NCBI RefSeq assembly: GCF_000708045.1
Contig: NZ_ANIE01000007.1
Coordinates: 124,001-188,000, forward strand
Direction: 5' to 3'
Length of the DNA stretch: 64,000 bases
From: Marinobacter nitratireducens
Lineage (GTDB): Bacteria; Pseudomonadota; Gammaproteobacteria; Pseudomonadales; Oleiphilaceae
Shown here piece after piece: positions 60,456 through 64,000 of the stretch. Made by a program: the position numbers and the translations under genes. The notes under the pieces were generated by a model that was given only the letters and a program-made list of their open reading frames with translations, was not told the DNA's origin and did not search any database. Position 1 is the first letter of the stretch. Each line of letters opens with the position of its first letter.

Positions 60456-62126
60456 CTAGAGCGGGCAGGTCAGTTGCGCCAGCTCTTCATCAAACACCCG
60501 TCGGTTCTCACTGTAATCCACTGGCACCTCAACAAGATGCACGCCGCCCGCCGACAGCGCGCGCTCCAGGATCGGGCGCAATTCATCGGTGCGGGTGACC
60601 CGATGGCCAACGGCACCGTAAGACTCCGCGTACTGCACGAAATCCGGGTTACGGTAGTCCAGCCCGAAATCGGCAAAGCCTTCCTGACCCTGTTTCCATT
60701 TGATCATGCCGTAGGCGCTGTCGCTGATAATAAGCACCACCAGATTCAGCTCCAGACGGACCGCCGTTTCCAACTCCTGGCTGTTCATCATGAAGCCGCC
60801 ATCGCCGCAGATGGCCATGACCTTGAGGTGCGGATAGAGCATGGATGCCATCATCGCACTGGGCAGGCCGGCGCCCATCGATGCCAGCGCGTTATCCAGC
60901 AGCACGGTATTGTTGTCGTATGCCGGATAATTCCTGGCAAACCAGAGCTTGTACATGCCATTGTCCAGGGCGATGATGCCGTCCTCCGGCATCACCCGAC
61001 GCACATCGTGCACGATACGCTGAGGGATGACGGGAAAGCTGTCGCTCTCTGCGCGATCCCCCAGGTGCTTATCCACCGCCGCCTTCACTTCCATAAAACG
61101 GCTGAAGTCGTGATTGGTGCACACGCCGCAGTGGTCAGCCATGTATTCAACGCTGTTAGCGATATCCCCTACTACCTCATGCTGGGGGAAATAGACCGGA
61201 TCGACATCTGCGCCTGAAAAATTGACGTGGATAACCTTCTTTCCCCCCGGCTGCATAAAGAAAGGCGGCTTCTCGACCACGTCATGGCCGACATTGATTA
61301 CCAGATCGGCATGATCGATGGCGCAGTGGATAAAGTCTCCGGCGGAGAGCGCCGCGTTGCCGAGATAACGGGGGTGCCGTTCGTCCACCACCCCTTTCCC
61401 CATTTGTGTCGTGAAGAAGGGGATACCGATCACGTTCACCAGGTGAATCAGCGCCTGGGAGACCCGCTTACGGTTGGCTCCGGCACCGATCATAATCAAT
61501 GGGTGACGCGCTTCCCGGAGCATATCGCAGGCCATTTCAAGGCTTTTCGGGCTGGCAGACGGCCGCCGGGCGTCGCTGGGGGAGAAGATGTGGGTGTCCG
61601 GCGCGGGCGCCTCGGCGGCGATGTCCTCGGGAAGCTCAAGATGAACCGCTCCGGGGCGTTCTTCGGACGCCAGCCGGAATGCCTCCCGGATCTTGGCCGG
61701 TATGGTGTTGGCGTTACTGATCTGCCGGGTGTATTTGGTCAACGGCCGCATCAGATCCACCACATCCAGAATCTGGAACAACCCCTGCTTGGAGGACTTG
61801 ATCGGCTTCTGGCCGGAGATCATCAGCATGGGCATACCACCGAGTTGGGCATAGGCGGCCGCCGTGACCAGATTGGTGGCCCCGGGCCCCAACGTAGACA
61901 GGCACACCCCAACCTGACCGGTCAGGCGGCCGTATGTGGCTGCCATAAATCCCGCGGCCTGTTCGTGCCGATTCAGAACAAGCTGGATGCTGCTGCCCCG
62001 AAGCGCCTCAAGCAGGGCAAGATTTTCCTCCCCCGGAACGCCGAAAATATACTTTACGCCCTCATTCTCGAGTGCCCGGATAAACAGCTCTGCACCGTTG
62101 CTCGCTTGCCCCTGCTCTGCGGTCAT
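60456..62126 (-). CDS. acetolactate-synthase-like ThDP-dependent enzyme
   Basis: 556 aa. The N-terminal ThDP domain has the catalytic Glu54 in NRHEQAAGF; the central domain (about 190-340) and C-terminal ThDP domain with GDGGFMMNSQELETAV (441 onward) are complete. Condensation of pyruvate to acetolactate is likely, but the enzyme stands alone: no regulatory ilvN/ilvH subunit and no ilvC adjacent, so it could be a catabolic AlsS-type enzyme or act on another 2-oxoacid. Follows the papain-like gene by 32 bp. Confidence 0.85.
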   Translation of the reverse strand: MTAEQGQASNGAELFIRALENEGVKYIFGVPGEENLALLEALRGSSIQLVLNRHEQAAGFMAATYGRLTGQVGVCLSTLGPGATNLVTAAAYAQLGGMPMLMISGQKPIKSSKQGLFQILDVVDLMRPLTKYTRQISNANTIPAKIREAFRLASEERPGAVHLELPEDIAAEAPAPDTHIFSPSDARRPSASPKSLEMACDMLREARHPLIMIGAGANRKRVSQALIHLVNVIGIPFFTTQMGKGVVDERHPRYLGNAALSAGDFIHCAIDHADLVINVGHDVVEKPPFFMQPGGKKVIHVNFSGADVDPVYFPQHEVVGDIANSVEYMADHCGVCTNHDFSRFMEVKAAVDKHLGDRAESDSFPVIPQRIVHDVRRVMPEDGIIALDNGMYKLWFARNYPAYDNNTVLLDNALASMGAGLPSAMMASMLYPHLKVMAICGDGGFMMNSQELETAVRLELNLVVLIISDSAYGMIKWKQGQEGFADFGLDYRNPDFVQYAESYGAVGHRVTRTDELRPILERALSAGGVHLVEVPVDYSENRRVFDEELAQLTCPL

Positions 62127-62158
62127 AAAGTCGCTCCTGCCTGGTCGTTTTTCTGGCT

Positions 62159-64000
62159 CTACCCTTGTGGCGAAGGCTCGGCCTGCAGGCCGTCTGACGG
62201 CAACCGGTCCGCGCCCCAGGTACGATGCACCCCATCCAGTACCCGCGCCAATTCCTCCTCACTCACATCCGCCGGCTCCCCACGTTCCAGTGGATCGAAA
62301 TGGAAGATGTAGAGCCTTGAGGTGAATTGCTCAAACGGGAGCGACGATTCGCCAAAACGTTCGCCATGCCCTGCCGTACTTACGCGCACGCCATCTCCCC
62401 AGTTCTGTCCGCTGTCGTTATTGGGGTTGAAGAAGTAGACGCGCATAGCGTTTTCTGGATCCAGTGCCACACGAAGAATGGTGATCGCATGCCAACCGAT
62501 GAATCGGGCGGCGGAATCCGTAACCGCAATACCGGCGGGCTGGGGATGAATCAGCGGCTGATTGCCGTTGTAGTAGGGGTGGTAACTGGCATAGAAGTGA
62601 CGGACGAAACCGGGTAGATCGTCCAGTTTGCCGGTGGCGACGTCCACATTGATGGCGAAGCCCCGGCCAGCAGACCAGCCGTGAAACTCCGGATTTACCC
62701 AGCGATGCGGGTCCCCTTCACGACCGGCGCAGAGCCGGCCCATTTCGGCGTAAATCCGGTCCAGATGGGGAACCACGATCAACGACACCGGATCCAGATC
62801 CAGCGTCACTTCCGACGCCACCCCGCCAAGACTCGACAGGGAAGACACTGGCTGACCTTCGAAGTGCATCATGATCTCGTTGTCCCGGGCAGCCCAGGCC
62901 ACCATTTGTAACAGGTAGTCGGGATCGTTGTAAGCCCACATGGACAACGCACGGGCGGACTGGCAGGTCGGATTGTTACCCTGGCCCACGCCCAGGGGTT
63001 GCCCCAGCATGTTCAGCACGCCCTGGAGCAGCCAGGCCCCCGGTTGCGGTTGATAGCCATAGGCCAATTGCAGCCGTTCCCGGGCTTCCGCACAGAGCGG
63101 CAGCCTGACCTGCCGCCAGAGCGCCGGGGCGACCGGCGGCTGGTAAAGAATGCCGCGTTCCAGCATCAGGGCAAGACCGTAGAGCCCCTGGGCGGTCTCC
63201 GGGAAGATGCCATCGGTAATGAGAGCGTGCACCAACTCCCGATAACACAGCAAGCAGTCCCGCCCGGTACTGGACAGGCCCAAAGCCTCACTGAGCAGGG
63301 TATCCCGATCTTCCAGAATAAACCGCACGAAGGCGGCGTGATAGGGCGATACCAGCCCGGTATCGTGCATGGATCGGGCGAAGCCCGTGGCCTCATTCTG
63401 CAGGGCCTGTGCGTCCATCGACGCGAGCCGCTGCTCGTATACCACCACTCCCGGGTCTTCGCTGCACGCCCGGGTAGGGCCGTAGAGGCTGGAGATCAGC
63501 CGATCTGCGCCACCACCAGCACCGCCGAGATCCGCATTCGGATCGGCCCGGCACATGGCGATCTGGGTGATCATCCTGCGCACGTCGGCAACCTGAATTG
63601 GGCGCTGCTGGAGGATTCGCCAGATCTCCTCGATCAGGCTTTCGATCACGTGTTCGTAACCGATCTGCTGAGCCACATACTGCACCACAGCCTGACCGAT
63701 CAGCGCCAGCTTGCCCTGCTCCCGCTCGGCCTCACCGGTCATACCGAACAGTAGCCCCAGGTTAATGGCCAGCACCTGGGTCAGGTAGTGGTGGGCCTGT
63801 TCGGCGGAAACCGACGGATGGAAATAGGTCCCCCTGGCCACCGCCAGTAATCGAAGCTCACTGATGGCCTCGACAACCACGGTATCGGCACTCTGGCTCT
63901 GGAGGGAAAAGGTGGTCAGAGATGGCAGCAGGATGGCGGGGTCAGCCCAATCGGTGCCAACAAACACCCCCGCCTGTTCAAGGCGCTGCGCTCGAGCCTC
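62159..64000 (-). CDS. large protein with papain-like catalytic pattern, truncated by the window end
   Basis: Frame stays open to 64000, so the N-terminus is missing; at least 613 residues are seen. No family recognised. Helical N-terminal half, then GQGNNPTCQSARALS (Cys at 62963-62965; a Gln six residues before it, as in papain), FIGWHAITIL (His at 62489-62491) and YFFNPNN (Asn at 62426-62428). Gln-Cys, His and Asn in this order and spacing are the signature of papain-like cysteine peptidases and transglutaminases. Role is unknown. Confidence 0.6.
   Translation of the reverse strand, partial: EARAQRLEQAGVFVGTDWADPAILLPSLTTFSLQSQSADTVVVEAISELRLLAVARGTYFHPSVSAEQAHHYLTQVLAINLGLLFGMTGEAEREQGKLALIGQAVVQYVAQQIGYEHVIESLIEEIWRILQQRPIQVADVRRMITQIAMCRADPNADLGGAGGGADRLISSLYGPTRACSEDPGVVVYEQRLASMDAQALQNEATGFARSMHDTGLVSPYHAAFVRFILEDRDTLLSEALGLSSTGRDCLLCYRELVHALITDGIFPETAQGLYGLALMLERGILYQPPVAPALWRQVRLPLCAEARERLQLAYGYQPQPGAWLLQGVLNMLGQPLGVGQGNNPTCQSARALSMWAYNDPDYLLQMVAWAARDNEIMMHFEGQPVSSLSSLGGVASEVTLDLDPVSLIVVPHLDRIYAEMGRLCAGREGDPHRWVNPEFHGWSAGRGFAINVDVATGKLDDLPGFVRHFYASYHPYYNGNQPLIHPQPAGIAVTDSAARFIGWHAITILRVALDPENAMRVYFFNPNNDSGQNWGDGVRVSTAGHGERFGESSLPFEQFTSRLYIFHFDPLERGEPADVSEEELARVLDGVHRTWGADRLPSDGLQAEPSPQG

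Overview
The window reads as a chromosomal segment of a marine gammaproteobacterium, most likely Marinobacter or a close relative. The evidence is the gene order rimP-nusA-infB-rbfA-truB-rpsO-pnp, a Pseudomonas-like Fur without the second zinc CxxC, a wax ester synthase/DGAT beside ssrA, a tmRNA tag reading ANDENYALAA, and high-GC codon use. The genus call is inference from gene content and was not checked by search.

Layout. 1-2120 (+): the 3' end of a DUF4105 (Lnb-like) envelope protein and an alpha/beta hydrolase lipoprotein, followed by a palindromic intergenic element and a terminator. 2348-18775 (mostly -): a housekeeping block made of the transcription/translation operon rimP to pnp, tRNA-Leu(GAG), secG, tpiA, glmM, folP, ftsH and rlmE, with yhbY on the + strand. 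18296-28082 (-): greA-carB-carA, dapB, and dnaJ-dnaK-grpE with sigma32-type promoters. 28331-35633: SOS-controlled recN with two LexA boxes, fur/bamE, rnfH-ratA, an SNF-family transporter, smpB and a wax ester synthase. 35718-36084: ssrA.

36058-42337 is a 6.3-kb genomic island inserted in the 3' end of ssrA. It is bounded by a perfect 34-bp direct repeat and carries a frameshifted P2-type integrase, an FRG-domain protein, the wrecked C-terminus of a phage S24 repressor, a three-gene AT-rich operon of unknown function flanked by diverged 66-71-bp repeats, and an HNH nuclease/membrane protein pair. The cargo looks like a set of small accessory, possibly defence, modules on an immobilised element.

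42388-45501: ROK kinase, VOC protein, CheV and a two-TM protein. 45517-57668 (-): a ten-gene envelope operon with ExbB, two ExbD paralogues (one lacking the usual transmembrane Asp), an AgmX/PglI-type TonB-like protein, three large or medium TPR proteins, two small secreted proteins and a CXXCH-bearing lipoprotein. Two outer-membrane beta-barrel genes diverge from it (58051-59519). In composition this resembles the proton-driven Agl-Glt trans-envelope machine of myxobacteria, and it is the most interesting system in the window. 59548-64000 (-): a lipoprotein, an acetolactate-synthase-like ThDP enzyme, and a large partial protein with an apparent papain-like Gln/Cys/His/Asn set.
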